From Geobacillus genomosp. 3 (lineage in GTDB: Bacteria > Bacillota > Bacilli > Bacillales > Anoxybacillaceae): a stretch of DNA of 64,000 nucleotides. Below are positions 36,168 to 46,500 of the stretch, in pieces. Each line of letters begins with the position of its first letter. Positions within the stretch are counted from its first letter, which is position 1. Position numbers and translations under genes: made by a program. The DNA is taken from positions 930,001-994,000 of the forward strand of contig NC_022080.4 in the NCBI RefSeq assembly GCF_000445995.2. Reading direction: 5' to 3'. The notes beneath the pieces are model-generated. The model made no database searches and was not told the DNA's origin. It was given only the letters and a program-made list of their open reading frames with translations.

Positions 36168-38012
36168 TTGACGGATAAACGATTAGATTTGCGCAATATT
36201 GCGATTATCGCTCACGTCGACCACGGAAAAACAACACTCGTCGACCAGTTGCTTCGGCAGTCAGGAACGTTTCGTGAAAACGAACAAGTCGAGGAGCGAG
36301 CCCTTGATCGCAACGATTTGGAGCGCGAGCGCGGCATTACGATTTTAGCGAAAAACACAGCGGTTTTGTATAAAGGAACGCGCATTAACATTTTGGATAC
36401 GCCGGGACATGCCGATTTCGGCGGGGAGGTTGAGCGGATTATGCGCCTTGTCGATGGCGTGTTGCTCGTCGTCGACGCCTACGAAGGCTGTATGCCGCAA
36501 ACGCGGTTCGTGCTCAAAAAAGCGCTTGAGCAGCAACTTGTGCCGATCGTCGTCGTCAACAAAATCGACCGCGAATTTGCCCGCCCCGCGGAAGTTGTCG
36601 ATGAAGTCATCGATTTATTTATCGAGCTTGGCGCTTCCGAGGAGCAACTCGAGTTTCCAGTTGTGTATACGTCGGCGCTGCGTGGAACAGCAAGCCTTGA
36701 TCCGGACCGGCAGAATGGCGACATGACGGCCCTGTTTGAGACGATCATCGGCCATATTCCGGCGCCGGCTGACAACCGCGATGAGCCATTGCAATTCCAG
36801 GTGGCGCTGCTCGATTATAATGACTATGTGGGTCGCATCGGCATCGGCCGCATTTTCCGCGGCACGATGAAAACCGGCCAGCAAGTCGCCTTGATGAAAC
36901 GCGATGGTACGGTGAAACTGTTCCGCGTCACGAAGCTGTTCGGCTTTATCGGTCTAAAGCGGATCGAGATTGAAGAAGCCCATGCCGGCGACATCGTTGC
37001 TGTTGCAGGGATGGAAGATATTAACGTCGGCGAAACGGTGTGCCCGCCTGACCATCAAGAACCGCTGCCGCCGCTTCATATTGATGAGCCGACATTGAAA
37101 ATGACGTTTTTGGTCAACAACAGCCCGTTTGCCGGGCGCGAAGGCAAATATGTGACGGCGAGAAAGTTGGAGGAGCGGCTGCGCACGCAGCTCGAAACTG
37201 ATGTCAGCTTGCGCGTCGAGCCGACCGAATCGCCGGATGCGTGGGTCGTTTCCGGCCGCGGAGAGCTCCATTTAGCCATTTTAATCGAAAATATGCGCCG
37301 CGAAGGATACGAATTGCAAGTATCGAAGCCCGAGGTCATCTTAAAGGAGATGAACGGGGCCCTATGTGAGCCGATTGAGCGGGTTGTAATCGATGTTCCT
37401 GAACAATATACCGGGGCCATTATGGAATCGCTCGGCAGCCGCAAAGGGGAGCTTGCTGATATGGTGCACGGCGGCAATGGGCAAGTGCGCCTTGTCTTCC
37501 TCGTCCCGTCACGCGGCTTGATCGGCTACCGGAGCGAGTTTATGTCGTTGACGCGCGGGTATGGCATTTTAAACCACTCGTTTGACCATTACGCCCCGGT
37601 GCAGCCTGGTGTGATCGGCGGCCGCCGCCAAGGGGTGCTCGTCTCGATGGAAACCGGTAAAGCGACGGCGTACAGCATCATGCAGCTAGAAGATCGCGGC
37701 ACGATTTTTGTTGAACCGGGTACGGAAGTGTACGAAGGGATGATCGTTGGCGAGCATAATCGAGAAAATGACCTTGTTGTTAACATTTGCCGCGAAAAAC
37801 ACATTACGAATGTGCGTTCTTCAACGAAAGAGCAGACGGTGACGATGAAAAAGCCGCGCCTTTTGACGCTTGAAGAAGCGCTCGAGTATTTAAATGACGA
37901 TGAATATTGTGAAGTGACGCCAACATCGATCCGGTTGCGCAAAAAAATCTTAAACAAAAATGAGCGCGAAAAGGCGGAGAAGAAAAAGAAAGCCGCCCAA
38001 CAGGCGAAATAA
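36168..38012 (+). CDS. bipA: Ribosome-associated GTPase BipA/TypA
   Basis: 614-residue translational GTPase with G1 '[17 protein letters not shown]' near 15, switch region '[13 protein letters not shown]' near 51, '[13 protein letters not shown]' near 75, '[12 protein letters not shown]' near 130, EF-G-like domains III and V, and the BipA C-terminal domain ('[19 protein letters not shown]' type). It supports ribosome assembly and low-temperature growth. TTG start after AGGAGTGACC. The C-terminus has a Lys/Ala-rich tail. Confidence 0.95.
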   Translation: MTDKRLDLRNIAIIAHVDHGKTTLVDQLLRQSGTFRENEQVEERALDRNDLERERGITILAKNTAVLYKGTRINILDTPGHADFGGEVERIMRLVDGVLLVVDAYEGCMPQTRFVLKKALEQQLVPIVVVNKIDREFARPAEVVDEVIDLFIELGASEEQLEFPVVYTSALRGTASLDPDRQNGDMTALFETIIGHIPAPADNRDEPLQFQVALLDYNDYVGRIGIGRIFRGTMKTGQQVALMKRDGTVKLFRVTKLFGFIGLKRIEIEEAHAGDIVAVAGMEDINVGETVCPPDHQEPLPPLHIDEPTLKMTFLVNNSPFAGREGKYVTARKLEERLRTQLETDVSLRVEPTESPDAWVVSGRGELHLAILIENMRREGYELQVSKPEVILKEMNGALCEPIERVVIDVPEQYTGAIMESLGSRKGELADMVHGGNGQVRLVFLVPSRGLIGYRSEFMSLTRGYGILNHSFDHYAPVQPGVIGGRRQGVLVSMETGKATAYSIMQLEDRGTIFVEPGTEVYEGMIVGEHNRENDLVVNICREKHITNVRSSTKEQTVTMKKPRLLTLEEALEYLNDDEYCEVTPTSIRLRKKILNKNEREKAEKKKKAAQQAK

Positions 38013-38089
38013 CCGGCAACGGCCTTCCTAAAGCAAGGGGAGCGGACGTATGCATAGCTGCCGACTGCAGTGCCTGGCGCTCAAGAAAT

Positions 38090-38122
38090 CCGAAATGGCC
38101 TAGGTTTTGGCAGGCCATTCGG
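38090..38122 (+). other. Hairpin at the ylaH ribosome-binding region
   Basis: CCGAAATGGCCT (38090-38101) pairs with AGGCCATTCGG (38112-38122) with one bulge; no T run follows, so it is not a classical terminator. Its 3' base touches a GGAGG at 38121-38125, while the likely ylaH SD (GGGGAGGG) lies just after. Confidence 0.45.
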
Positions 38123-38142
38123 AGGAATGGGGAGGGAACATT

Positions 38143-38451
38143 GTGAATGTGTTCGAACGGCTGACGTTTTTCGCTTCACTTTATAACGTGCACGACAATC
38201 CTGAGCGCGGCATGTGGCTGCTTTATGTCACCGTGTTGTTGCTTTCCGCGCTTGTGTATCAGCTTGGGTTTGCCCGCCGCCTACCGATGTTAAAAAATGT
38301 CATCATTTATACATTGCTTGCGCTCGGTTGCACGATTTTAACGTTTTTCGCCGTTTTTTTGCCGGTAGCGGAAGGATTGGCGGTTGCTGCTCTCGTATTA
38401 ATCATTTACAAAATTCGCCTCAAGCAGGCGAAACAAGAGGAAAGGCCATAG
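38143..38451 (+). CDS. ylaH: YlaH-like membrane protein
   Basis: 102 residues with three hydrophobic helices (about 24-42, 50-72, 74-92) and a basic C-terminus. It starts '[20 protein letters not shown]', like B. subtilis YlaH, which likewise follows bipA. GTG start at 38143 after GGGGAGGGAACATT. Function unknown. Confidence 0.8.
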   Translation: MNVFERLTFFASLYNVHDNPERGMWLLYVTVLLLSALVYQLGFARRLPMLKNVIIYTLLALGCTILTFFAVFLPVAEGLAVAALVLIIYKIRLKQAKQEERP

Positions 38452-38469
38452 ACAGAAGGCGGTGGCGTG

Positions 38470-38754
38470 ATGAAATCGGTTCAAGAGGCCCTTTACAATT
38501 GGTTGACGATTCACCTTGTCGCTGCTGCCCGCCCGCACGATGCGGCGGCGCACGAAACGGCGTCGTTTTTTCTCGCCATTCTGGAAAGCGATTTTGGCGT
38601 GACGGCGGTGAATGCAGCTAAAGACGAAGCGAACGGGCAATACGTTGTCGAATATGTGCGCGGAGGGGAAAAAAAGTCGGCCTATTTCCCCGTGGAGTTG
38701 GCCGAAGCGATGTGGCGGCAAATTGAGGCCGAGCCGGAAAAGTATGGTTCGTAG
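38470..38754 (+). CDS. Hypothetical soluble protein
   Basis: 94 residues, 'KSVQEALYNWLTIHLVAAAR', 'ETASFFLAILESDFGVTAV', 'YVVEYVRGGEKKSAYFPVEL': an alpha/beta protein without a recognised family. ATG at 38470 follows AAGGCGGTGG. It lies 18 bp after ylaH and is followed by a strong terminator. No equivalent sits between ylaH and ylaI in B. subtilis as I remember it. Confidence 0.7.
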   Translation: MKSVQEALYNWLTIHLVAAARPHDAAAHETASFFLAILESDFGVTAVNAAKDEANGQYVVEYVRGGEKKSAYFPVELAEAMWRQIEAEPEKYGS

Positions 38755-38763
38755 CCGTGAAAA

Positions 38764-38802
38764 ACGGCACGGAAAAGCGGTCGCCTTTCCGTGCCGTCTT
38801 TT
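38764..38802 (+). terminator. Bidirectional terminator
   Basis: ACGGCACGGAAA (38764-38775) and TTTCCGTGCCGT (38786-38797), then CTTTTT. It lies between convergent genes; the left flank GAAAAA gives a T tract on the minus strand. Confidence 0.88.
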
Positions 38803-38807
38803 TGTCA

Positions 38808-39008
38808 TTACCAGTCATCATCGACGTGGACGCCGCGGTAGAAACGGAATTTTCCCGTCGCCAGCCGCTGCTTTGTTTTTTCGGCAATGCGGTCATGACA
38901 TTGGCGGCACATGTACGTATGGATCGGGCGGTTGCGCAGCCGTTTGGCGAGCGGTGACTCATCATCAATCGTACCGATTTGTTCGCAAAGCACGCATTTA
39001 ACTCTCAT
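38808..39008 (-). CDS. ylaI: YlaI, small zinc-ribbon protein (DUF2197)
   Basis: 66 residues with two Cys pairs, 'VKCVLCEQ' near 3 and 'YMCRQCHDRIAEKTKQR' near 32, forming a treble-clef or zinc-ribbon site, as in B. subtilis YlaI. SD GAGGTGA precedes the ATG at 39008. Function unknown; nucleic-acid binding is possible. Confidence 0.85.
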   Translation of the reverse strand: MRVKCVLCEQIGTIDDESPLAKRLRNRPIHTYMCRQCHDRIAEKTKQRLATGKFRFYRGVHVDDDW

Positions 39009-39085
39009 TGTTCACCTCAGTAAATAGAAAGCGGAATTGCGGGCTGTTCTCCCGTTCCATTATACCATAGCCGCACCGGAATCGT

Positions 39086-39682
39086 TTAGCGATTTAAATG
39101 TTCGTTCGACTGTTTTTCTTGGCGTTCGTTCAGTTGTCGTTCTTCCCGCCTATTCAGTTGCCCGTCATTTTCCTCGGTCGGTTCGGGCGTCGTTTCAAAT
39201 AAGTCGCTTGGCACTTCCGGCATCACCCGCCCGACGATGTCGGCAATTTCGTCCATAAATGCTCGCACCGGACGGCCGTCATCAATTTGCTGACCGATGT
39301 TGCGCACGCGGGTGTAAAGATCCGGATCAGCGACGATAATCGCATTGGCCCCATACGGATCTTTTTGCAGCGCCTCGGCGACTGAATATTTGATCGTGCC
39401 GACGCGCGAAGCATCAACGTTAGCGCCGATGTCAATGCCGACGATCGCGTACTTGCCGACGACGATGGCTGCCGCGTCATGGACGTTCGGGACGCGATTG
39501 GCGATTTCCGCCAATCGGCGGGCGATTTCCTGCCCAGATTTGTTTTCCACCTGCTCATCGACGGTATTTTTTACGCGCACGAGCGAGCGGTTCGATTCGC
39601 CCGCTTCATGATCATTTCCGATGTTGCACCCGCTTAAAAGGAGAAGGCACAAAACGGCCAACCAGCAGTTTCTCTTCATCAT
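39086..39682 (-). CDS. ylaJ: YhcN/YlaJ-family sporulation lipoprotein
   Basis: 198 residues with a lipoprotein signal peptide (lipobox 'LLLLSGCN', Cys near 19). The YhcN/YlaJ domain follows: 'ARRLAEIANRVPNVHDAAAI', 'AIVGIDIGANVDASRVGTIK', 'VADPDLYTRVRNIGQQI'. The tail is rich in Glu, Arg and Asn. Members are forespore or spore-membrane proteins. SD AGGTGAG precedes ATG-ATG at 39682/39679. Confidence 0.88.
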   Translation of the reverse strand: MMKRNCWLAVLCLLLLSGCNIGNDHEAGESNRSLVRVKNTVDEQVENKSGQEIARRLAEIANRVPNVHDAAAIVVGKYAIVGIDIGANVDASRVGTIKYSVAEALQKDPYGANAIIVADPDLYTRVRNIGQQIDDGRPVRAFMDEIADIVGRVMPEVPSDLFETTPEPTEENDGQLNRREERQLNERQEKQSNEHLNR

Positions 39683-39813
39683 CTGCTCACCTCGACTTTT
39701 TTTACTTTATTTTGCAAATATCCTTCTATCTTTATACATTTTTTCATATGCTATACCACAGCCATTCCCATCCGGTGTAGAAGGTGAAAAACGGATATAG
39801 GGGGAAGCGGAAT

Positions 39814-41145
39814 TTGGGAAAGAAAATCTATGTGCTCGATACGAACGTACTCCTGCAAGACCCGTATTCGATCTTTTCATTCGAAGACAACGAGGTCGTC
39901 ATCCCGGCTGTCGTGTTGGAGGAAGTGGATTCGAAAAAACGGTATATGGATGAAGTCGGGAGAAACGCCCGCCAAGTGTCGAAGCTGATCGACCGCCTGC
40001 GTGAAAACGGCAAGCTGCACGAGAAAATCTTGCTCGAAAACGGCGGGGTGCTGCGCATTGAACTGAACCACCGCTCCTTCCACCAACTTCAGGAAATTTT
40101 TGTCGAAAAGACGAATGATAACCGTATTTTGGCCGTAGCAAAAAATTTATCGCTCGAGGAACAGGCGAAAGAAAACGGCCGTTCGGTCATTTTAGTGAGC
40201 AAAGATGCGCTCGTGCGCGTCAAAGCTGATGCGATCGGGCTGCAGGCCGAGGACTTTTTAAGCGACCGCGTCGTTGACGTCGACCATATTTACACCGGGT
40301 TTTTGGAGCTGTACATAGGAAAAGATCACCTGCAGCGCTTTTACGAGAAGGGGGAACTTGTGCTGGCCGATATTACCGACCATCCGTTTTATCCGAACCA
40401 GTTCATTATTATGAAAGATGCGTTCGGCAGTTCGGCCTCGGCGATCGGCATCGTCGACCAAAACGGAAAAAAAGTGAAAAAGCTCGTTTTTCATTATGAG
40501 CATATATGGGGCATACGCCCGCGCAATGTGCAGCAAACGATGGCGTGTGAGCTGCTCATGCGCGATGACATTCCGCTCGTGACGTTAATCGGCAAAGCCG
40601 GAACCGGAAAAACATTGCTCGCGCTTGCCGCCGGACTGATGCAAACCGAGGATTTGCGCACGTATAAAAAACTGCTCGTCGCCCGGCCGATTGTTCCGAT
40701 GGGAAAAGACCTCGGCTTTTTGCCGGGGGAAAAAGAAGAAAAGCTGCGCCCGTGGATGCAGCCGATTTTTGATAACTTGGAATATTTGTTTAACACGAAA
40801 AAACCGGGGGAGCTGGACGCCATTTTAGCCGGCATGAGCTCGATCGAAGTGGAGGCGCTCACCTACATTCGCGGCCGCAGTTTGCCGGAACAGTTTATTA
40901 TTATCGATGAGGCGCAAAATTTAACGAAGCATGAAGTGAAGACGATTTTAACGCGCGTTGGCGAAAAAAGCAAAATTATTTTAATGGGCGACCCGGAGCA
41001 AATCGACCACCCGTATTTGGACGAATATAACAACGGCTTGACCTATGTGGTCGAAAAATTTAAAGACCAAAAAATTGCCGGCCATATCCGACTCATTAAG
41101 GGAGAGCGATCGGCGCTCGCCCAGCTCGCCGCCGATTTGCTGTAG
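39814..41145 (+). CDS. ylaK: PIN-PhoH domain ATPase YlaK (PhoH2 type)
   Basis: 443 residues. The N-terminal PIN nuclease domain (1-130) has 'YVLDTNVLLQDP' and the acidic cluster with 'NDNRILAVA' and 'LVSKD'. The C-terminal PhoH ATPase has Walker A 'GKAGTGKTLLAL' near 261, 'VARPIVPMGKDLGFLPG' and Walker B 'FIIIDEAQN' near 363. PhoH2 proteins are RNA helicase-RNases. TTG at 39814, 9 nt after AGGGGG, gives the YlaK N-terminus; the upstream GTG at 39784 lacks support. Confidence 0.92.
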   Translation: MGKKIYVLDTNVLLQDPYSIFSFEDNEVVIPAVVLEEVDSKKRYMDEVGRNARQVSKLIDRLRENGKLHEKILLENGGVLRIELNHRSFHQLQEIFVEKTNDNRILAVAKNLSLEEQAKENGRSVILVSKDALVRVKADAIGLQAEDFLSDRVVDVDHIYTGFLELYIGKDHLQRFYEKGELVLADITDHPFYPNQFIIMKDAFGSSASAIGIVDQNGKKVKKLVFHYEHIWGIRPRNVQQTMACELLMRDDIPLVTLIGKAGTGKTLLALAAGLMQTEDLRTYKKLLVARPIVPMGKDLGFLPGEKEEKLRPWMQPIFDNLEYLFNTKKPGELDAILAGMSSIEVEALTYIRGRSLPEQFIIIDEAQNLTKHEVKTILTRVGEKSKIILMGDPEQIDHPYLDEYNNGLTYVVEKFKDQKIAGHIRLIKGERSALAQLAADLL

Positions 41146-41205
41146 CCCCGCTTTCGAGCATAGCTGCCCGAAACGCTCGAGGCCTGACAGCGCCCGAAAA
41201 CGAGT

Positions 41206-41240
41206 CAAAAACCGGGCGCCCCGTGAAAGGGGCGGCCCGG
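41206..41240 (-). terminator. Terminator of ylaL
   Basis: CCGGGCGCCCC (41212-41222) with GGGGCGGCCCGG (41229-41240); on the minus strand followed by TTTTTGAC. It may also catch ylaK transcripts. Confidence 0.8.
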
Positions 41241-41747
41241 TCAGCGGACGATCAGCTGGCGCACATGGGTAATCGGCGTTTCGCGGTTCGAGCCGTCGCC
41301 GAAATAAATATGCACCGGGCCGTCATCACGCAGCGGTTTTCCGTTTTTCGAAAAGGCGAAAATCAGGTCATACGCTTTCTCCAGTGGAATGACAGTTTCT
41401 CCGTTTTCGGCTGCAATGACGAGTTCAGAAGCATCTTCATGTGGTTCGGCGTTTCGCAAAAACGGGGCAAATGGCATGCCGAACGAACCTGTGATGATGT
41501 TCTCTTTCAAAAAGCGCCGCTCTGTTTTCAACGTCGGTGGAAAAACGGCTCCCTCTTGAATTTCCCGATCCCAAAAAGCCGACCATTTTTTGATTTCCTC
41601 TTCCTCTTGGTCCGCTTCTGCTATGTCTGGTTTTGGGTGCGAAAAATACGTGTCCAAATCGATTTTTCGGTCGTCGAAAATCCAGACGCCGGGGTCAAGC
41701 GTGATCGTAAATTTTACTTTTCCAGTCAACATCATAATATCGCTCAT
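41241..41747 (-). CDS. ylaL: YlaL-family protein
   Basis: 168 residues, 'GKVKFTITLDPGVWIFDDRK' near 8, 'ENIITGSFGMPFAPFLRNAE' near 82 and 'PVHIYFGDGSNRETPITHVR' at the end. It corresponds to B. subtilis YlaL by position and sequence pattern. Function unknown. The start at 41747 has AGGAGAGG 8 nt upstream; a longer frame to 41813 has no SD. Confidence 0.82.
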   Translation of the reverse strand: MSDIMMLTGKVKFTITLDPGVWIFDDRKIDLDTYFSHPKPDIAEADQEEEEIKKWSAFWDREIQEGAVFPPTLKTERRFLKENIITGSFGMPFAPFLRNAEPHEDASELVIAAENGETVIPLEKAYDLIFAFSKNGKPLRDDGPVHIYFGDGSNRETPITHVRQLIVR

Positions 41748-41845
41748 CCAAGCATCCTCTCCTCTGCATTTTCCCGCTATTTTTAGTATAATAATAAATA
41801 ACGGGTTTGTCATGTTCCAAGCCGTTCGCTGTCAACTGTTTCAAC

Positions 41846-41874
41846 TTGCAAAATGGCTTGTTTCACGTTAAGAT
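41846..41874 (+). promoter_or_regulatory. Predicted promoter of ylaN
   Basis: TTGCAA (41846-41851), 17-bp spacer, TAAGAT (41869-41874), 37 bp before the start codon. Confidence 0.6.
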
Positions 41875-41910
41875 TTAAAGAAGGATAGGGGAGAGAACGG
41901 AGGGATCGAT

Positions 41911-42198
41911 GTGACGGACGAATCGATGAGCTACCAGGAAAAGGCGTACGCGCTGTTGCAAGCGGATGCGGAAAAAATTATTCAGCTCATCCGCGTGCAA
42001 ATGGATCATTTGACGATGCCGCAATGCCCGCTGTATGAAGAAGTGTTGGACACGCAAATGTTCGGTTTGTCGCGTGAAATTGACTTTGCGGTGCGCCTCG
42101 GCCTTGTCGAGGCGAAAGACGGGAAGGCGCTCCTTGACCGGCTCGAGCGGGAGCTCTCCGCGCTGCATGAGGCAGTAACGAAAAAGCGCGTACGATAA
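41911..42198 (+). CDS. ylaN: UPF0358 protein YlaN
   Basis: 95 residues containing the highly conserved '[20 protein letters not shown]' and '[20 protein letters not shown]'. YlaN is essential under normal iron supply in B. subtilis and S. aureus, and has been reported to bind iron and Fur. GTG start after GGAGGGATCGAT. Monocistronic, with promoter and terminator visible. Confidence 0.93.
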   Translation: MTDESMSYQEKAYALLQADAEKIIQLIRVQMDHLTMPQCPLYEEVLDTQMFGLSREIDFAVRLGLVEAKDGKALLDRLERELSALHEAVTKKRVR

Positions 42199-42208
42199 CG
42201 ATACATGA

Positions 42209-42246
42209 CAACTCAAACGACCGTCCCGCCGTCGTTTGAGTTTTTC
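42209..42246 (+). terminator. Terminator of ylaN
   Basis: ACTCAAACGAC (42211-42221) and GTCGTTTGAGT (42231-42241) followed by TTTTC. Confidence 0.9.
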
Positions 42247-42319
42247 TGTTTTTCGGCAGGAAAACGGTGCGCCGCTGCGAATGATTTATGTACATATGTG
42301 TAAATGGGGAAGAGGGAAG

Positions 42320-43531
42320 ATGGAACGACAATTGTGGAAGAAAGTGCTGAAATGTTACGATTATCCGCTTGTGACTGCCGTTGTTATGTTGTCGTTGTTC
42401 GGCTTGATTATGGTATACAGTTCAAGCATGGTCACCGCTGTCATCCGCTTTGAGGTGCCGAGCGACTATTTTTACGAACGGCAAAAGCGATGGCTCATCG
42501 CCGCGTTGCTCGCCTTCGCCGTTATGGCGGTGATCCCGTATAAGGTATGGCGAAAAGAACGATGGGTGAAACTTGTGTTTGTTGCTTCCCCATTGATGCT
42601 GGTTGCGGTTGCGCTTCTCGGCCATACGGCCAACAACGCCACGAGCTGGTTTCGCGTCGGTGCGCTCTCTGTCCAACCGGCGGAGCTGGCGAAGCTCGGT
42701 CTGATTTTGTACTTGGCGGCGGCGTTTGCCAACAAGCAGAAACGGTTGGCTGAGCCGGTGAAAAGCAATTTGTTCCCGATTTATTACACGCTGTTTATTT
42801 GTTTTTTAATCGCCATCCAGCCGGACTTTGGCACGGCGGCGATTGTGTTTTTCATCGCGATGTGCATCATCGTTTCATCCGGGTTGCGCCTCATTTTGCT
42901 CCTAAAGCAACTGCTCTTTTTTACCCTCATTGGGGCGGTGCTGTCGCCGTTTTGGTTTCCGGCTGTAGGTGAAAACATTTTTTCCGATGAACGGATGTCG
43001 CGCCTTTATAGCTATTTAGACCCGTTTCAATACGCGAGCAGTGACGGCTACCAGCTTGTCAACTCGTACTTGGCGATCGGGCTTGGCGGGTTGAAAGGGC
43101 TCGGCCTTGGAAAGGGCGTGCAAAAATACGGCTACCTACCGGAATCGCACACGGATTTTATTATGGCGGTTATTGCCGAGGAGCTCGGGTTGTTTGGCGT
43201 GATGTTCACGCTTGGGTTGCTTTCGTTTATCGTGCTGCGCGGGTTATGGATCGCCCGCCGTTCTGCCGATGCGTTCGGCAGCTTGCTCGCCATCGGCATT
43301 TCCGTCATGATCGGCTTTCAAACGTTTATTAACGTCGGTGGAGTGACAGGGCTCATTCCAATCACCGGGGTGCCGCTGCCGCTCGTCAGCTACGGGGGGA
43401 CATCGCTCGTCCTGATGATGGCCTCACTTGGCTTGCTCGTCAATATTTCCATGTTTACAAAGTACGAACAACGGTATAAAAAAGGCGAAAAACTAGCCGC
43501 TGGCGGGCAGAAAAAAGGTCTGACTTTTTAG
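42320..43531 (+). CDS. ftsW: Peptidoglycan glycosyltransferase FtsW (SEDS family)
   Basis: 403 residues with about ten membrane helices and SEDS signatures 'QPAELAKLGLILYLA' near 143, 'AIQPDFGTA' near 174, the large extracytoplasmic loop with 'NSYLAIGLGGLKGLGLGKGV' near 250, 'LPESHTDFI' near 275 and 'PLPLVSYGGTS' near 355. It polymerises lipid II at the division septum with a class B PBP. ATG at 42320 preceded by GAAGAGGGAAG. Confidence 0.94.
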   Translation: MERQLWKKVLKCYDYPLVTAVVMLSLFGLIMVYSSSMVTAVIRFEVPSDYFYERQKRWLIAALLAFAVMAVIPYKVWRKERWVKLVFVASPLMLVAVALLGHTANNATSWFRVGALSVQPAELAKLGLILYLAAAFANKQKRLAEPVKSNLFPIYYTLFICFLIAIQPDFGTAAIVFFIAMCIIVSSGLRLILLLKQLLFFTLIGAVLSPFWFPAVGENIFSDERMSRLYSYLDPFQYASSDGYQLVNSYLAIGLGGLKGLGLGKGVQKYGYLPESHTDFIMAVIAEELGLFGVMFTLGLLSFIVLRGLWIARRSADAFGSLLAIGISVMIGFQTFINVGGVTGLIPITGVPLPLVSYGGTSLVLMMASLGLLVNISMFTKYEQRYKKGEKLAAGGQKKGLTF

Positions 43532-43539
43532 AAAGTGTA

Positions 43540-43568
43540 TTTACAAAATAGAAAAATTTTTATAGTTT
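43540..43568 (+). promoter_or_regulatory. Predicted promoter of pycA
   Basis: TTTACA (43540-43545), 17-bp spacer, TAGTTT (43563-43568), 21 bp before the start codon, so the leader would be very short. Confidence 0.5.
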
Positions 43569-43589
43569 AATTAGAAAGGAGGAGAGACG

Positions 43590-46500
43590 ATGAGGACAAG
43601 ACGAATTCGCAAAGTACTCGTAGCCAATCGCGGGGAGATCGCCATCCGTGTCTTCCGCGCCTGCACAGAACTTGGCATCCGCACCGTGGCCATTTACTCG
43701 AAGGAAGATGCCGGTTCGTACCACCGTTATAAAGCAGATGAAGCGTATTTAATCGGCGAAGGGAAAAAGCCGATTGAAGCGTATCTGGATATTGAAGGAA
43801 TTATTGAGATTGCCAAAACCCACGATGTTGATGCTATTCATCCGGGATATGGGTTTTTGTCGGAAAATATTCAATTTGCCAAACGGTGCCGCGAAGAAGG
43901 AATTATTTTTATCGGCCCGAACGAAGATCATCTTGATATGTTTGGTGACAAAGTAAAAGCGCGCCATGCGGCGGTGAACGCGGGCATTCCCGTCATTCCG
44001 GGCAGCGATGGGCCGGTCGGCGGCCTTGAAGATGTCGTCCGCTTTGCCGAGGCGCACGGCTATCCGCTCATCATTAAAGCGGCGCTTGGCGGCGGCGGAC
44101 GCGGCATGCGCATCGTCCGCTCAAAGTCGGAAGTGAAAGAAGCGTTCGAACGCGCCAAATCAGAAGCGAAGGCAGCATTTGGAAGCGACGACGTCTATGT
44201 CGAAAAGTTGATCGAAAAGCCAAAGCACATTGAAGTGCAAATTTTAGGGGATTGCGAAGGAAACATCGTTCATCTTTATGAACGTGACTGCTCGGTGCAG
44301 CGCCGCCATCAAAAAGTCGTCGAAGTCGCGCCGAGCGTTTCGCTGTCGGACGAGCTGCGCCAGCGCATTTGCGAGGCGGCAGTCCAACTCATGAGAAGCG
44401 TCGGTTACGTTAACGCCGGAACGGTCGAGTTTCTCGTTTCGGGTGATGAGTTTTATTTTATCGAAGTGAATCCGCGCATCCAAGTCGAGCATACGATCAC
44501 CGAAATGATTACTGGCATTGATATCGTCCAGTCGCAAATTTTAATTGCCGACGGCTTTTCGCTTCACAGCCATGAGGTCGGCATCCCGAAGCAGGAAGAC
44601 ATTCGCATTAACGGTTATGCCATTCAGTCACGGGTGACGACCGAAGATCCGCTCAACAACTTTATGCCGGATACCGGGAAAATTATGGCGTACCGCTCGG
44701 GCGGCGGCTTTGGCGTGCGCTTGGACGCCGGGAACGGCTTCCAAGGGGCGGTCATTACGCCGTATTACGATTCCTTGCTCGTCAAGTTGTCGACATGGGC
44801 GCTGACGTTTGAGCAGGCGGCAAGAAAAATGCTGCGCAACTTGCGCGAATTCCGCATCCGCGGCATTAAAACGAACATTCCGTTTTTGGAAAATGTCGTC
44901 CAGCATCCAAAATTTTTGTCGGGGGAATATGATACATCGTTCATTGACACGACGCCGGAGCTGTTTGTGTTCCCGCGCCGGAAAGACCGCGGGACGAAAA
45001 TGCTTACTTACATCGGCACGGTCACGGTCAACGGCTTTCCAGGCATCGGGAAAAAGAAAAAGCCGGTGTTTGACAAGCCGCGCGTGCCGAGAGTAGGCCA
45101 TACGGAACCGATTCCGCCCGGAACGAAGCAAATTTTAGATGAGCGCGGCCCTGAGGGGCTCGTTCGTTGGGTTCAAGAACAGCCGCGCGTTCTGCTCACC
45201 GATACGACGTTCCGCGACGCCCATCAGTCGCTGTTGGCAACGCGCGTGCGCACGACTGATTTGTTGCATATTGCCGAACCGACGGCGCGCCTATTGCCGA
45301 ACTTGTTTTCGCTTGAAATGTGGGGCGGGGCGACGTTTGACGTGGCGTACCGCTTTTTAAAAGAGGATCCGTGGGATCGGCTTTTGAAGCTGCGCGAGCG
45401 CATTCCGAACGTGTTGTTCCAAATGTTGCTTCGCTCGGCCAACGCTGTCGGCTATAAAAACTATCCGGACAACGTCATCCGCGAGTTTGTCGACAAATCG
45501 GCCCATGCCGGCATTGACGTCTTCCGCATTTTCGACAGCTTAAACTGGGTGAAAGGGATGACGGTGGCAATTGATGCCGTCCGGCAAAGCGGCAAAATCG
45601 CCGAGGCCGCCATTTGCTACACCGGCGATATTTTAGACCCGAACCGGCCGAAATACAATTTGGACTATTATAAGGCGCTGGCGAAAGAGCTTGAGCAGGC
45701 TGGGGCGCACATTTTGGGCATTAAAGATATGGCGGGGCTTTTGAAGCCGCAGGCGGCGTACGTGCTCATTTCCGCACTCAAGGAAACGGTCGATATTCCG
45801 ATTCATTTGCATACGCACGATACGAGCGGCAACGGCATTTACACGTACGCCAAGGCAATCGAGGCGGGCGTCGATATTGTCGATGTCGCCATCAGCTCGA
45901 TGGCCGGCTTGACGTCGCAGCCGAGCGCCAACACGCTCTATTATGCGTTGGAAGGAACGGAGCGGGCTCCGGAAGCCGATATTTATGGCCTTGAGCAGCT
46001 GGCGCGCTATTGGGAAGATGTGCGCAAGTTTTACCAAGAGTTTGAGAGCGGCATGAATGCGCCGCATACGGAAGTATACATGCATGAGATGCCAGGCGGC
46101 CAGTACAGCAATTTGCAGCAGCAGGCGAAAGCGGTCGGCCTTGGAGACCGCTGGGATGAAGTGAAAGAAATGTATCGCCGTGTGAACGACTTGTTCGGTG
46201 ATATCGTCAAAGTGACACCATCGTCGAAAGTTGTCGGCGATATGGCGCTGTACATGGTGCAAAACGGTTTGACGGAGCAGGACATTTTTGAACGGGGCGA
46301 AACGCTCAACTTCCCGGATTCGGTCGTGGAGTTTTTCGAAGGTTATTTAGGCCAGCCGCACGGCGGATTCCCGAAAGAGCTGCAACGCATTATTTTGAAA
46401 GGGCGCGAGCCGATCACCGTCCGCCCGGGCGAACTGTTTGAACCGGTTGATTTCGAGCAGATCAAGCGGGAACTGTATGATAAGCTTGGCCGTGAAGTGA

